IMG/VR virus record: IMGVR_UViG_3300029319_000197
Coordinates: 1 to 35,289 of that record
DNA: 35,289 nt
Source: a virus
Strand: one strand, 5' to 3'
The first letter of the stretch is position 1; every line of letters starts with the position of its first letter. Below, piece after piece: positions 5,953-14,533 of this stretch. The translations under genes were made by a program, and so were the position numbers. The notes under the pieces are model-generated. The model did no database searches, was not told the origin of the DNA, and saw nothing but the letters and a program-made list of their open reading frames with translations.

Positions 5953-7569
5953 ATGGTAGGATACGCAGCAAGACAATCAACTTATGTAGATGGTGACGTT
6001 ATTGATGCCGCCGATAGCAACGATGAATTTGATGCAATCTTAGCGGCATTTGGATCAGCCAGCGGACACAATCACGATGGCACAGGTGGCGAAGGAGCCC
6101 GCATCACTGTCGTTGGAACATCTGATGACAACGTTACGTTTGGATCAGCCCTGACACCTGACGCAAACAACACCATAGATATTGGTACAAGCGGTGCACA
6201 GTTCAAAGATATATACATAGACGGTACAGCTTATCTCGACGCAATTGATTTCAACGGCACAGCCATCAGTTCAACCGCTGCAGAACTGAATATTGTAGAC
6301 GGTAGCACTGCCGCCACCTCTACGACGCTTGCAGACGCTGACCGTGTGGTCGTCAATGACAATGGCACGATGGTGCAGGTTGCTCTAACTGACTTTGAGA
6401 CGTACTTTGAGTCGGCTCTGGATACCCTGTCTAACGTGACAACCGTTGGTGCTCTTAACGCAGGTTCGATCACTAGCGGGTTTGGTGCAATCGATAACGG
6501 TTCATCTGCTATCACCACTACAGGCACAGTTACTTACGGTAATCTGTCTGACGGAAGCATCACAATCACTGCGTTCGTTGACGAAGACGATATGAGCAGT
6601 AACAGCGCAACGCTGGTGCCAACACAACAATCTGTCAAAGCATATGTAGACACACAGATTACCGCTGAAGATTTAGACATTACAACAGACAGCGGCACTA
6701 TTGCTATCGATCTAGATAGTGAGACCTTGACTGTTGCGGGGGGCACAGGTCTTGACTCTAGTGCAACAAGTAACACAGTCACGTTGGCTATCGACAGCAC
6801 CGTTGCAACACTAACAGGTTCTCAGACGTTAACAAACAAAACGCTGACAAGTCCAGACATCAACGGTGGCACAGTGGACGGTGCCACTATCGCTACATCC
6901 GATATCACTGTGGGATCCGGAAAGACTCTGGATGTTTCAGCGGGCACTCTTACACTTGCAAATGACCAAATCTCTGGTGATAAAGTAGAAGGCGGAACCA
7001 TTGCTGCTACGACTATTACCACTTTAACTTTTGGTAGTATCACTGATGGTTCAATAACTGTAACTGCATTTGTAGATGAAGATGACATGTCTTCTAACAG
7101 TGCAACTCTTGTGCCTACTCAACAGTCTGTTAAAGCGTATGTGGATACGCAGCTTACTGCTGAAGACCTCGACATCACTACAGACAGCGGTACTATTGCT
7201 ATCGATCTAGATAGTGAGACCTTGACTGTTAGTGGCGGTACAGGCATCGACTCTAGCGCAACGGGCAACGCTGTAACGGTGGCTATCGACAGCACAGTAG
7301 CTACTCTGACTGGTTCCCAAACCCTGACTAACAAAACTCTTACAACCCCCACCCTAACAACCCCGGTTGTCAACGCCGGACTACAACTTAAAAACGGATC
7401 GACCAGTGCAGGTTTCTTGGAATTTTTTGAAGATTCTGACAACGGAACTAACAAAGCAACTCTTATCGGACCTGCCTCTACAGCAGATGTAACTTTGACA
7501 CTGCCAAGCACCACTGGAACCCTTGCAACTGACGCTGACATAACAGCTTTGGCTATCGCTCTGGGTTGA
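5953..7569 (+). CDS. Tail fibre protein with internal duplicated domain
   Basis: A 538-residue fibre. The N-terminal part (DGDVIDAADSNDEFDAI, then SGHNHDGTGGEG near residue 38) is a common phage fibre opening that probably anchors it to the tail. The shaft is Thr/Ser/Asp/Ala-rich and contains two copies of a unit of about 100 residues, spaced exactly 165 residues apart. Each copy carries AFVDEDDMSSNSATLVP (207 and 372), IAIDLDSETLTV (about 250 and 415) and ATLTGSQTLTNKTLT. The C terminus lacks a chaperone domain. RBS GGAGGAAGAAGG. Its role is host attachment; specificity cannot be read. Confidence 0.85.
   Translation: MVGYAARQSTYVDGDVIDAADSNDEFDAILAAFGSASGHNHDGTGGEGARITVVGTSDDNVTFGSALTPDANNTIDIGTSGAQFKDIYIDGTAYLDAIDFNGTAISSTAAELNIVDGSTAATSTTLADADRVVVNDNGTMVQVALTDFETYFESALDTLSNVTTVGALNAGSITSGFGAIDNGSSAITTTGTVTYGNLSDGSITITAFVDEDDMSSNSATLVPTQQSVKAYVDTQITAEDLDITTDSGTIAIDLDSETLTVAGGTGLDSSATSNTVTLAIDSTVATLTGSQTLTNKTLTSPDINGGTVDGATIATSDITVGSGKTLDVSAGTLTLANDQISGDKVEGGTIAATTITTLTFGSITDGSITVTAFVDEDDMSSNSATLVPTQQSVKAYVDTQLTAEDLDITTDSGTIAIDLDSETLTVSGGTGIDSSATGNAVTVAIDSTVATLTGSQTLTNKTLTTPTLTTPVVNAGLQLKNGSTSAGFLEFFEDSDNGTNKATLIGPASTADVTLTLPSTTGTLATDADITALAIALG
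6571..6735 (+). repeat. Fibre duplication, copy 1
   Basis: Core of the first copy of the fibre repeat. It pairs with 7066-7230 at an offset of 495 bases. The first 29 codons encode the same residues as copy 2 but differ at 19 codons; the last 13 codons (6697-6735) are identical at the DNA level. Confidence 0.8.
7066..7230 (+). repeat. Fibre duplication, copy 2
   Basis: Core of the second copy of the fibre repeat, in frame with copy 1 (495-base offset). It contains the synonymously diverged 29-codon block (7066-7152) and the DNA-identical 39-base block (7192-7230). Confidence 0.8.
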
Positions 7570-7594
7570 CAAATAGACATAAAAAATATATAAT
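7566..7594 (+). promoter_or_regulatory. Consensus sigma70 promoter TTGACA-17-TATAAT
   Basis: A perfect -35 TTGACA (7566-7571) and perfect -10 TATAAT (7589-7594) are separated by exactly 17 bases, in an AT-rich gap between two fibre-region genes. The predicted start is near 7601, giving a short leader with GGAG before the ATG at 7617. It overlaps the last bases of the upstream fibre gene. Confidence 0.8.
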
Positions 7595-7616
7595 ATAGAA
7601 GCTAATAGGAGTAATC

Positions 7617-7967
7617 ATGGCTAACACGTTTAAAGTGAAAACCAACGCTTCAATGCCATCATCCTCTGGTACACCAGACGACCTATATACAGTTCCCAGT
7701 TCCACGACTTCGGTGGTTCTGGGTTTAATTATTGCTAATCGTGGAGCATCTCAAGTCACTATCGACGTTAAACTTGTGTCAACTACTTCTGATACAGAGA
7801 CGAACGAGACGGTGTTCCTGATTAATGATGCTCCAGTCCCGGCAGGGTCATCCCTTGAACTGCTATCGGGCAATAAGGTTGTGGTGCAAACTGGTGATAA
7901 GATTCAGATTGATTGCAGTTCGAGCGCAGGTGTGGATGCAGCGTTGAGCATTATGGAGATTACCTGA
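7617..7967 (+). CDS. Small beta-rich tail/virion protein
   Basis: A 116-residue protein with the pattern LYTVPSSTTSVVLGLIIANRG...TIDVKL...LINDAPVPAGSSLELLSGNKVVVQTGDKIQI, a compact beta-sandwich-like sequence common in marine phage virion modules. It is the first gene after the consensus promoter at 7566-7594 and ends in a TGATG overlap with the next fibre gene. RBS AGGAG. It may be a fibre-base or decoration subunit and may be distantly related to the protein at 3390. Exact role unknown. Confidence 0.75.
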   Translation: MANTFKVKTNASMPSSSGTPDDLYTVPSSTTSVVLGLIIANRGASQVTIDVKLVSTTSDTETNETVFLINDAPVPAGSSLELLSGNKVVVQTGDKIQIDCSSSAGVDAALSIMEIT

Positions 7968-9202
7968 TGTCATATATTGGTAAAAAACCCGTAGACTTTA
8001 ATGACGTTACGGAAGCGCAGACGTTTGGGGTGACGGGTGATCTTACTGTTGACACCAGCACACTAAAGGTTGACAGCGCAAACAATCGGGTGGGAGTGGG
8101 GACTACCGCACCAGAAACTCCTGTTGAAATACGAACAACAAATACACTTGGTAGCACGTTTACAGGCACAGTAGATGGTGAAGGTTTACGAGTTACACAG
8201 ACAAACTATACTTCTGGTAACTTTGTTAGTCTTGTAGAAGCCCCTTTTGATGATGCCCAAACTGCCGCCAATGTTCGTATTGGTGCAATGTTTGATGGTA
8301 GTGGGTCTAATCTAGCTTTTGGAACATCGAACAGCTATGGCTCTGGTATTACAAACGAAGCCATGCGTATTGACAGTTCAGCCCGCTTGTTGGTGGGCAA
8401 AACAACCAACGCCATCGGCACAGCAGGTCATAATTTTAATTCTGATGGATTTGCTTCTCACACAAGGGATGGAAACTATCAGTTGGGCTTAAACCGATTA
8501 TCCGATGATGGCGCACTTGTAAATTTTTTTAAAGATGGTTCAAATGTCGGGCTAATTGCCGCCGATAATGGTGATTTAACTATTGGCACAGGCGACACAG
8601 GCTTTCGTTTTCTTGATGGTAGTGATGCGATAATTCCAAGAAACACCGATGGAACCCAGTCTGACAATTTGTTAGATTTAGGAACATCAGGCAATCGTTT
8701 CGACGACATCTTTGCAACCAACCAAACTATTCAACCTTCTGACCAAACAATGAAACAACAAATTGCAAGTTTGACAGATGCAGAAATTACAGCCGCCAAA
8801 GCAATCTCTAAACTGTTTAAAACATTTAAATGGAATGACAGCGTTGAGACTAAGGGCGATGCCGCCAGAACACACACTGGTCATATTGCCCAAGAAGTGC
8901 AGTCGGCAATGACCGATGCAGGGCTTGATGCAACTAAGTATGCTTTCTGGTGTTCAGATACTTTCTGGGAAAAAGACGTTGAAGTACCAGCAGTGGAAGC
9001 TGACGAAGAAAACGGCATTGAGGCAAAAGACGCATACACCCGCACAGACACCTACGAAACCGCAGATGTAGCACCAGAAGGCGCAACAGAGCGCACTCGT
9101 CTTGGTATTCGCTATCCTGAACTGCTGGCGTTTATCGGTGCAGCTACTGAGCAACGCTTGGTTGATATTGAAACACGTTTGACTGCACTGGAGGCTAAAT
9201 AA
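7967..9202 (+). CDS. Tail fibre with C-terminal S74 intramolecular chaperone
   Basis: A 411-residue fibre. The N terminus starts SYIGKKPVDF, a short motif shared with the next fibre and likely used for tail attachment. The shaft contains NRVGVGTTAPE and MRIDSSARLLVGKTT, typical of phage fibres. The C-terminal domain from Ser258 is a peptidase S74 intramolecular chaperone: SDQTMK gives the Ser258/Lys263 dyad that cleaves before Ser after trimer folding; HTGHIAQEV and RLGIRYPELLAFIGAATEQ follow, with a coiled-coil end. The start at 7967 overlaps the upstream stop (TGATG). The in-frame upstream extension lies inside the neighbouring gene. Confidence 0.85.
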   Translation: MSYIGKKPVDFNDVTEAQTFGVTGDLTVDTSTLKVDSANNRVGVGTTAPETPVEIRTTNTLGSTFTGTVDGEGLRVTQTNYTSGNFVSLVEAPFDDAQTAANVRIGAMFDGSGSNLAFGTSNSYGSGITNEAMRIDSSARLLVGKTTNAIGTAGHNFNSDGFASHTRDGNYQLGLNRLSDDGALVNFFKDGSNVGLIAADNGDLTIGTGDTGFRFLDGSDAIIPRNTDGTQSDNLLDLGTSGNRFDDIFATNQTIQPSDQTMKQQIASLTDAEITAAKAISKLFKTFKWNDSVETKGDAARTHTGHIAQEVQSAMTDAGLDATKYAFWCSDTFWEKDVEVPAVEADEENGIEAKDAYTRTDTYETADVAPEGATERTRLGIRYPELLAFIGAATEQRLVDIETRLTALEAK

Positions 9203-10632
9203 TGCCCTACATAGGAAAAGCCCCGTCATCAGGTATCCGTAGCCGCTTCATCTACACAGCGACTTCCGGACAGACAACATTCACTGGTTCAGACAGCAAC
9301 GGCAAGACTTTGGGTTACACTGACTCAGAGTACGTTGATGTGTACCTGAACGGGGTTCTGCTCGAACCTGCTGACTATACAGCCACGTCAAAAACGTCTG
9401 TGGTTCTTGACAGCGGTGCTACCGTCGGTGATACAATGGAGATCGTCGTCTATGATACGTTCAGCGTGTTCAACGGCACGTTCTCCGGGGACATAACTGT
9501 TGGTGGCAAAGTCGCTGGCGATCTTACTATTGAGGACGATTTAAAGTTAACGAGCGATTCTGCACAGATAGCTTTTGGTGCTGACAGCGACATCACACTT
9601 ACTCATGTTGCAGATAGCGGTTTAACATTTAAACACACGGCAACGGCTGACGACAAGCCAATTAATATAACGCTTGCAACGGGCGAAACCGACATCGCGG
9701 CTAATGACGTGATTGGTAAAATTAACTTTCAAGCACCCGATGAGGGCACTGGCACGGATGCGATACTGGTAGCGGCGGCAATCCAAGCTAGGTCAGAGGG
9801 AGACTTTAGCGCATCAAGCAATGCAACATCGCTCGATTTTATGACAGGTGCTTCTGAGGCGGCGGCAACAAAAATGACCATCAAATCAGATGGTAATATC
9901 GGCGTGGGCACGAGCAGTCCAGCATTTACTTATGGCGGTGGAATTGAAATTGAACGCGCTGACAGTGCAACTTTGCGGCTTCAGCGTACTGGCTCTACAG
10001 TCAGCGCATTGGAATTATCAGCCGATGATGGTCTTACCAGATTAGACACCAGAACATCTACGGCAATGGTGTTTATGACCAATAGCACAGAACGCATGAG
10101 AATTAACTCCGCTGGCACGATATTCATTGGACGAACCACTGGTGATGTTAGCACAAGTGAATTTGGTTTTAAAATTTTACAAGCAGGTCAACTGCAACTG
10201 TCAAGAGATGTAAACGGCACGGGTACTGTTTTAAGGTGTTTTGGAAATCTTGGAGAAGCTCGAATTGTAGGTAATGGCAATGTTGCAAACACCAACAATT
10301 CTTATAGTGCAATATCAGATGAAACTTTGAAAGAAAACATTTCAGACGCTAATAGCCAATGGGATGACATAAAAGCAATCAAGGTTAGAAAATTTAGTCT
10401 TAAAGCAGATAAAGAAAGTTCTGCTACGCATATTGGAGTAATCGCACAAGAGTTGATCGCTTCAAACATGAGTGGACTGGTAGAGGAGATGGAAGCAGAC
10501 TTCGACAGCACAGATATGATTAAAACTGTTAAATATTCAGTCTTATACATGAAAGCTGTCAAAGCCCTGCAAGAAGCGATGGAGCGCATCGAAACCCTTG
10601 AAACTAAAGTTGCGGCACTGGAGGCTGAATAA
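9202..10632 (+). CDS. Second tail fibre with S74 intramolecular chaperone
   Basis: A 476-residue fibre. It begins PYIGKAPSSG and then carries a widely seen adhesin N-terminal domain (FIYTATSGQTTFTG, YVDVYLNGVLLEPADY, residues 17-60). A Ser/Thr/Asp-rich shaft follows, with NIGVGTSSPAF and ERMRINSAGTIFIGRTT. The C-terminal S74 domain starts at Ser372 (SDETLK, dyad Ser372/Lys377), with HIGVIAQEL and an IETLETKVAALEAE coiled coil. The chaperone domain is about 105 residues, shorter than the neighbour's 154. It is coupled on both sides by TAATG overlaps. After folding, trimers should self-cleave before Ser372. Confidence 0.88.
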   Translation: MPYIGKAPSSGIRSRFIYTATSGQTTFTGSDSNGKTLGYTDSEYVDVYLNGVLLEPADYTATSKTSVVLDSGATVGDTMEIVVYDTFSVFNGTFSGDITVGGKVAGDLTIEDDLKLTSDSAQIAFGADSDITLTHVADSGLTFKHTATADDKPINITLATGETDIAANDVIGKINFQAPDEGTGTDAILVAAAIQARSEGDFSASSNATSLDFMTGASEAAATKMTIKSDGNIGVGTSSPAFTYGGGIEIERADSATLRLQRTGSTVSALELSADDGLTRLDTRTSTAMVFMTNSTERMRINSAGTIFIGRTTGDVSTSEFGFKILQAGQLQLSRDVNGTGTVLRCFGNLGEARIVGNGNVANTNNSYSAISDETLKENISDANSQWDDIKAIKVRKFSLKADKESSATHIGVIAQELIASNMSGLVEEMEADFDSTDMIKTVKYSVLYMKAVKALQEAMERIETLETKVAALEAE

Positions 10633-11753
10633 TGACTAGCAACGCAAGAGAACTCGCACAGATACCCAGCACTCCGTCAGGGCGGCGGAATATGTTGCAT
10701 CACAATGGTGCAATGCGGGTGGCGCAACGAGCAACATCAGCAACAGGTATTAATAGCTCTGGCTACTACACTGTCGATAGAGTTGACATGGCTATGTCAA
10801 CAACATCAGGAGAGTTCACGCAATCTCAGGTTACTGACGCACCAGATGGCTTTAGTCATGCTTTGAAATTTGATTGCACCACTGCTGATACTTCGGTTGC
10901 GGCTGGGGAAACTACGATTGTGATGTGGCAATTGGAGGGTCAAGATGTTCAGCAGATGGCAAAAGGTACGTCTGCGGCGAAAGAAGTAACAGTGTCTTTT
11001 TATGCAAAAGCAAACGCATCCAAAACCTATGTTTGTGAATTAAAAGATCATACCAACACAAGGACAGTTTCCAAAACATTTACTGTGGGCACATCTTACA
11101 CTAGGCACGAAATAACTTTCCCGGCTGACACAACAGGTGCAATTACCAGCGACACTGCAAAAGGATTTGCAATGAATATCTGGTTACATGCTGGTAGCAC
11201 ATATACAAGCGGCTCTTTGCAAACAACTTGGGGAGCGCAGACCGATGCCAATCGTGCTGTAGGAATAGACAGTTTTTACAGTAGTACAGACAACACGTTT
11301 TTTATTACTGGGGTGCAGATGGAAATTGGCTCAGTAGCCACTGAGTTTGAGCATCTTAGTTTTGCTGAGGAGTTAGCGGCGTGTCAACGATACTATAGGC
11401 GTATGGAGCGCACTGACAGCACAGATAGTGCAAACGTTGTTGGAAGGGGTGCAGCGACAATTCGAATAGGATTATGCGTTACTATCTCTACAACTCAGGC
11501 ACAATGTATCATTGATTTTCCTGTTACTATGAGGCAAACCCCTACGGTAGAGGTGTCTGATGTTGCAGACATTGATTATGCTGTTACCTCTACAACCCCA
11601 CCCCTTACAGCTTTAACAAGAGATACTGGTCAGTCTGTCAATAACGTAATGCTTAAAGCAACGCCTAGCGGTGGAGGTCTTACAGTTGGACACGCGGCAC
11701 GATTACAGTTCAATGCAAATGAAAAACACCTAGCATTTGACGCGGAGTTATAA
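10632..11753 (+). CDS. Tail adhesin-like protein with jelly-roll domain
   Basis: A 373-residue protein starting TSNARELAQIPSTPSGRRNMLHHNGAM. Its middle (about 95-230) looks like a carbohydrate-binding beta-sandwich (KEVTVSFYAKANASKTYVCEL ... FFITGVQMEIGSVATEFEH). The region ELAACQRYYRRME (about 245-257) is a linker often found before the C-terminal head of phage tail proteins. No S74 domain is present. It follows two fibres by a one-base overlap and is likely another receptor-binding or accessory tail protein. The function is inferred from fold-like patterns and neighbours. Confidence 0.75.
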   Translation: MTSNARELAQIPSTPSGRRNMLHHNGAMRVAQRATSATGINSSGYYTVDRVDMAMSTTSGEFTQSQVTDAPDGFSHALKFDCTTADTSVAAGETTIVMWQLEGQDVQQMAKGTSAAKEVTVSFYAKANASKTYVCELKDHTNTRTVSKTFTVGTSYTRHEITFPADTTGAITSDTAKGFAMNIWLHAGSTYTSGSLQTTWGAQTDANRAVGIDSFYSSTDNTFFITGVQMEIGSVATEFEHLSFAEELAACQRYYRRMERTDSTDSANVVGRGAATIRIGLCVTISTTQAQCIIDFPVTMRQTPTVEVSDVADIDYAVTSTTPPLTALTRDTGQSVNNVMLKATPSGGGLTVGHAARLQFNANEKHLAFDAEL

Positions 11754-11754
11754 G

Positions 11755-11940
11755 ATGAGCATGGATACAAGTTGGATTGCATCAGCGAAATATGTTGAAG
11801 ATGAGGACGGGGGAAAAACTATAACTGTCATACACACTGATGGTCGTTATTTTTCAATACCGATGACCGCTGGAAATAGGCACTATGACTCTGTTCTGGC
11901 TTGGGTTGCGGAAGGCAATAAAATTGCGGATGCTGATTGA
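11755..11940 (+). CDS. Small fibre-associated protein
   Basis: A 61-residue acidic protein containing SAKYVEDEDGGKTITVIHTDGRYFSIPMTAGNRHYDSVLAWVAEGNKIADAD. The pattern of a short beta segment, GNRHYxxVLxWVxEGNxI and a final AD is frequent in small proteins placed after tail fibre genes in tailed phages, sometimes thought to act as fibre assembly factors. The ATG at 11755 lies one base after the preceding stop; upstream in-frame starts would overlap that gene. The next gene starts by a TGATG-type overlap. Confidence 0.75.
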   Translation: MSMDTSWIASAKYVEDEDGGKTITVIHTDGRYFSIPMTAGNRHYDSVLAWVAEGNKIADAD

Positions 11941-12167
11941 TGGACACACCGCTTATCATTGATACCCTTCTTGGGATTGTTATCGTTGGAACAGGATACT
12001 TTTTAGTAAATCTGTCATCAGAGGTAAAACGCATAGACATCCTGTTGAACCGGACTCGTGAAGACTTTGCAACCAAAGCAGAACTGCGAGAGGACATGGA
12101 CAGGGTAATGGAAGCACTACACAGAGTAGAGGATAAGTTAGACAGAGCCTTAACACAACGCTCATAG
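11940..12167 (+). CDS. Small membrane protein with coiled-coil tail
   Basis: A 75-residue protein with one N-terminal transmembrane helix (IIDTLLGIVIVGTGYFLVNL, about 6-25) and a charged helical cytoplasmic or periplasmic tail (LNRTREDFATKAELREDMDRVMEALHRVEDKLDRAL). Single-TM plus coiled-coil proteins at this position could be spanin- or holin-like lysis helpers or membrane-docked virion proteins. No lipobox or second spanin partner is apparent. ATG at 11940 is preferred to TTG at 11937. Function unknown. Confidence 0.65.
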   Translation: MDTPLIIDTLLGIVIVGTGYFLVNLSSEVKRIDILLNRTREDFATKAELREDMDRVMEALHRVEDKLDRALTQRS

Positions 12168-12189
12168 ATCGGTTCTAAGGAGGGAAACA

Positions 12190-12660
12190 ATGGACCCGAT
12201 ATCAACTGGACTAGCCGGGATAACGCTAGTTCAAAAGTCAGTTGAGTTTATCAAATCAAACATCAACACGGCTAACGACATTAAGGATATTGCAGGTGCC
12301 ATTGACGGACTTTTTGCAGGAGAGAAACAAGTGCAGCAAGAGCGTTTCGGCAGCAAAAGTCTGATAGGGCAAACAAAGGATGTTGCCAGCAGTGTTATTG
12401 ATTCTAAACTAGCACAGGAACAGTTGGAAGAGATAAGTATTTTAATTGACAACCGCTTTGGATACGGCACGTGGAGACAGATCGTCAACGAACGTGCCAA
12501 ACGCTTACAAGAAGAGAAAGAGCGTATTCGAGAAGAGAAACGCGAGAAGCGAAGAAGAAAAGAAGAAATGGCTGAAATTTTCAAAATCGTCGGATTCACT
12601 GCTCTTGGTGTTACAGCGATTTTACTTATAGCAACTATTTGGTATTTAAGATATGTCTGA
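12190..12660 (+). CDS. Hypothetical protein with C-terminal TM helix
   Basis: A 156-residue protein with a very strong RBS (AAGGAGGG). It begins MDPISTGLAGITLVQKSVEFIKSNI. A mixed middle ends in a highly charged helix (RLQEEKERIREEKREKRRRKEE, about 105-126) that leads directly into one C-terminal transmembrane segment (about 132-153). Such tail-anchored proteins starting MDPxS recur next to ejection-protein genes in marine phages. It could link internal proteins to the membrane. The start of the next gene overlaps its end by 8 bases. Confidence 0.7.
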   Translation: MDPISTGLAGITLVQKSVEFIKSNINTANDIKDIAGAIDGLFAGEKQVQQERFGSKSLIGQTKDVASSVIDSKLAQEQLEEISILIDNRFGYGTWRQIVNERAKRLQEEKERIREEKREKRRRKEEMAEIFKIVGFTALGVTAILLIATIWYLRYV

Positions 12661-14032
12661 AAATAATGAAACAGAAACTCCAGTGGGTTCTCCGGGAGAA
12701 AACATTCCTATTAAAAAGGAATTTGAAAAACAGGCGGGTCTTACAGATGAAACTCCAGCCCTTCCTGAAGGTCAAAAATTTACACCAAAAAAAATTGAAA
12801 TCACAGAGGATAGTGATACTCTGATAACAGGACCTGAGGATATCGAAGAGCTCACTGCAGAAACAAAATTAGCAAGCGTAGAAGACGCAGATATAAAAGT
12901 AAGTAAACCAGCAAAAGAAGAAGCCTCTAAAATGGAGGTGTTTACTGATGAAGACACTCCAGAAGCTATTGCTGCAAAAGGGCAGTTATCTAAAAAAGCA
13001 ATCATTGGTGATATACAAGGAGAAGTTTCTGAACAAGCCATAGCAAAAGCAGCCACTGGAGAACTGGATGAAAAAGCCACTGTACGATATCAGCTAGGTG
13101 AATTGTACAAATCTTTAGAAAACGCTGAAGAGCTACCTGCTTGGGCAAGCCCAGCAGTCAGAGCAGTAGGGGCTCAAATGGCTGCACGAGGTTTGGGTTC
13201 ATCCTCAATGGCAGCGGCAGCTATAACACAAGCCATATATGAATCCGGTGTTCCTATCGCAAAAGCAGACGCTGATAAATATCAACAGATACAACTTGTA
13301 AATTTATCAAATGAACAACAGGCTGTGTTGCAAAATGCTGCTACATTTGCAGCTATGGATAAAGCAAATTTAGACGCTCGTATGACAGCGGCAGTGAATA
13401 ATGCTAAAGCATTTTTAAGTATTGATTTACAAAATTTAACCAACGAACAAAAAACAGCCGAAATAAATTATCAAGGTAAACTTCAAAAGTTGTTGGCAGA
13501 TTCAGCAGCAAAAAATGCAGCACGTCAGTTTAATGCAGAAACAGAGAATCAAGTAAATCAATTCTTTGCTCAATTGGATGCCTCTATTGATGCAGCAAAC
13601 GCAAACAGGCTGACTGCGGTTCAACAGTTTAACGCCAGTTCAACAAATGCAATGAATCAGTTTAATAAATCTCTAGAAAATGAACGAAATAAATTTAACG
13701 CAAACATGGCGTTACAAATTGAACAGTCCAATACTTTGTGGCGTAGACAAACAACAACGGCGAACACACAAGCGGATAATGAGGCAGAACGAATAAACGC
13801 TCAAAATCTTCTTAATATTACTCAACAGGCACAGGCACAACTTTGGCAAGAATACCGTGACAATGCTGCATGGGCTCAACAGTTTGCAGAATCAGAAACA
13901 GAGCGCAATCACCAGTATGGGTTGCTTGCCGCTGAAATTTCTGGCAATGAAGATTTATACAAAACAAAAGCAACATACAACGCTATAGCGGCATTGGGCG
14001 AGGGTCTGTTGTACAAATTTGTGTTTGGTTAA
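12653..14032 (+). CDS. Internal virion/ejection-type protein, Ala/Gln/Asn-rich
   Basis: A 459-residue protein. The first 120 residues are acidic and low-complexity (ETETPVGSPGEN, EVFTDEDTPEAIA). From about 130 the protein is an Ala/Gln/Asn-rich helical rod (GSSSMAAAAITQAIYESG, then many FNAxxxNxxNxF-like repeats between 285 and 360) ending GLLYKFVFG. Long helical, Gln/Ala-rich proteins next to very large proteins at the end of a podovirus late operon are typical of internal core or ejection proteins. No enzyme motif is seen. The role is inferred from composition and order. Confidence 0.7.
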   Translation: MSENNETETPVGSPGENIPIKKEFEKQAGLTDETPALPEGQKFTPKKIEITEDSDTLITGPEDIEELTAETKLASVEDADIKVSKPAKEEASKMEVFTDEDTPEAIAAKGQLSKKAIIGDIQGEVSEQAIAKAATGELDEKATVRYQLGELYKSLENAEELPAWASPAVRAVGAQMAARGLGSSSMAAAAITQAIYESGVPIAKADADKYQQIQLVNLSNEQQAVLQNAATFAAMDKANLDARMTAAVNNAKAFLSIDLQNLTNEQKTAEINYQGKLQKLLADSAAKNAARQFNAETENQVNQFFAQLDASIDAANANRLTAVQQFNASSTNAMNQFNKSLENERNKFNANMALQIEQSNTLWRRQTTTANTQADNEAERINAQNLLNITQQAQAQLWQEYRDNAAWAQQFAESETERNHQYGLLAAEISGNEDLYKTKATYNAIAALGEGLLYKFVFG

Positions 14033-14044
14033 TAGGAGATTGAT

Positions 14045-14530
14045 ATGATTAGACGGGCATACAATAGCTTACAAGGGTTTTTTCAAAGCATGTTTCCAAG
14101 ATATACAACTAATCCAACAACAGGAGCACAAGAAGAAACAGAATTGTTTAAAAGGATAAAAGCAAATGCGGCTAAATCTTTTTTAAATACTGCATCTACT
14201 GTTGCACCTCTTGAAATGGGAACATTAGGTGCATTTAAACAGGTTGACACAAGTCTAAAAGGACTGAGCCCCGTAACTCAATTAGTCAGAACTCAAAATT
14301 TAGCAGCTTTGAAAGCTGAAACCACACGCAACTCTATTTTAAACATTGTAGATAGAGACAACAGTTTTGTTAATCAGCAGTTTGCTTTAGCTATGAATTC
14401 CAGTGTGCCTAAAACACTATCACTCCCAACTGCAGGGTCTACAAAAGGAACCACCATAGCGGCCCCGACAAGCGGAAAAGCTGTTTCAAAAACGTATCGA
14501 CGTTTGTACAACCCATATCCAAAGGCGTAA
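14045..14530 (+). CDS. Hypothetical virion-module protein
   Basis: A 161-residue basic protein preceded by AGGAG. It has an N-terminal MIRRAYNSLQGFFQSMFPRYTTNPTTG segment, a helical middle and a Ser/Thr/Pro/Lys-rich C terminus (SLPTAGSTKGTTIAAPTSGKAVSKTYRRLYNPYPKA). No family recognised. It lies in a run of four proteins between two ejection-type genes, so an internal or tail-related structural role is likely but unproven. Confidence 0.65.
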   Translation: MIRRAYNSLQGFFQSMFPRYTTNPTTGAQEETELFKRIKANAAKSFLNTASTVAPLEMGTLGAFKQVDTSLKGLSPVTQLVRTQNLAALKAETTRNSILNIVDRDNSFVNQQFALAMNSSVPKTLSLPTAGSTKGTTIAAPTSGKAVSKTYRRLYNPYPKA

Positions 14531-14533
14531 AAC

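Noticed and set aside
5953-7580. Several long minus-strand open frames across the tail fibre genes.
   Set aside because: They are low-complexity Val/Ser/Leu-rich mirrors of the repetitive fibre codons, without RBS and against the operon direction.
12149-12177. TTAACA-17-TTCTAA before the 12190 gene as a promoter.
   Set aside because: The -10 matches TATAAT at only two positions.
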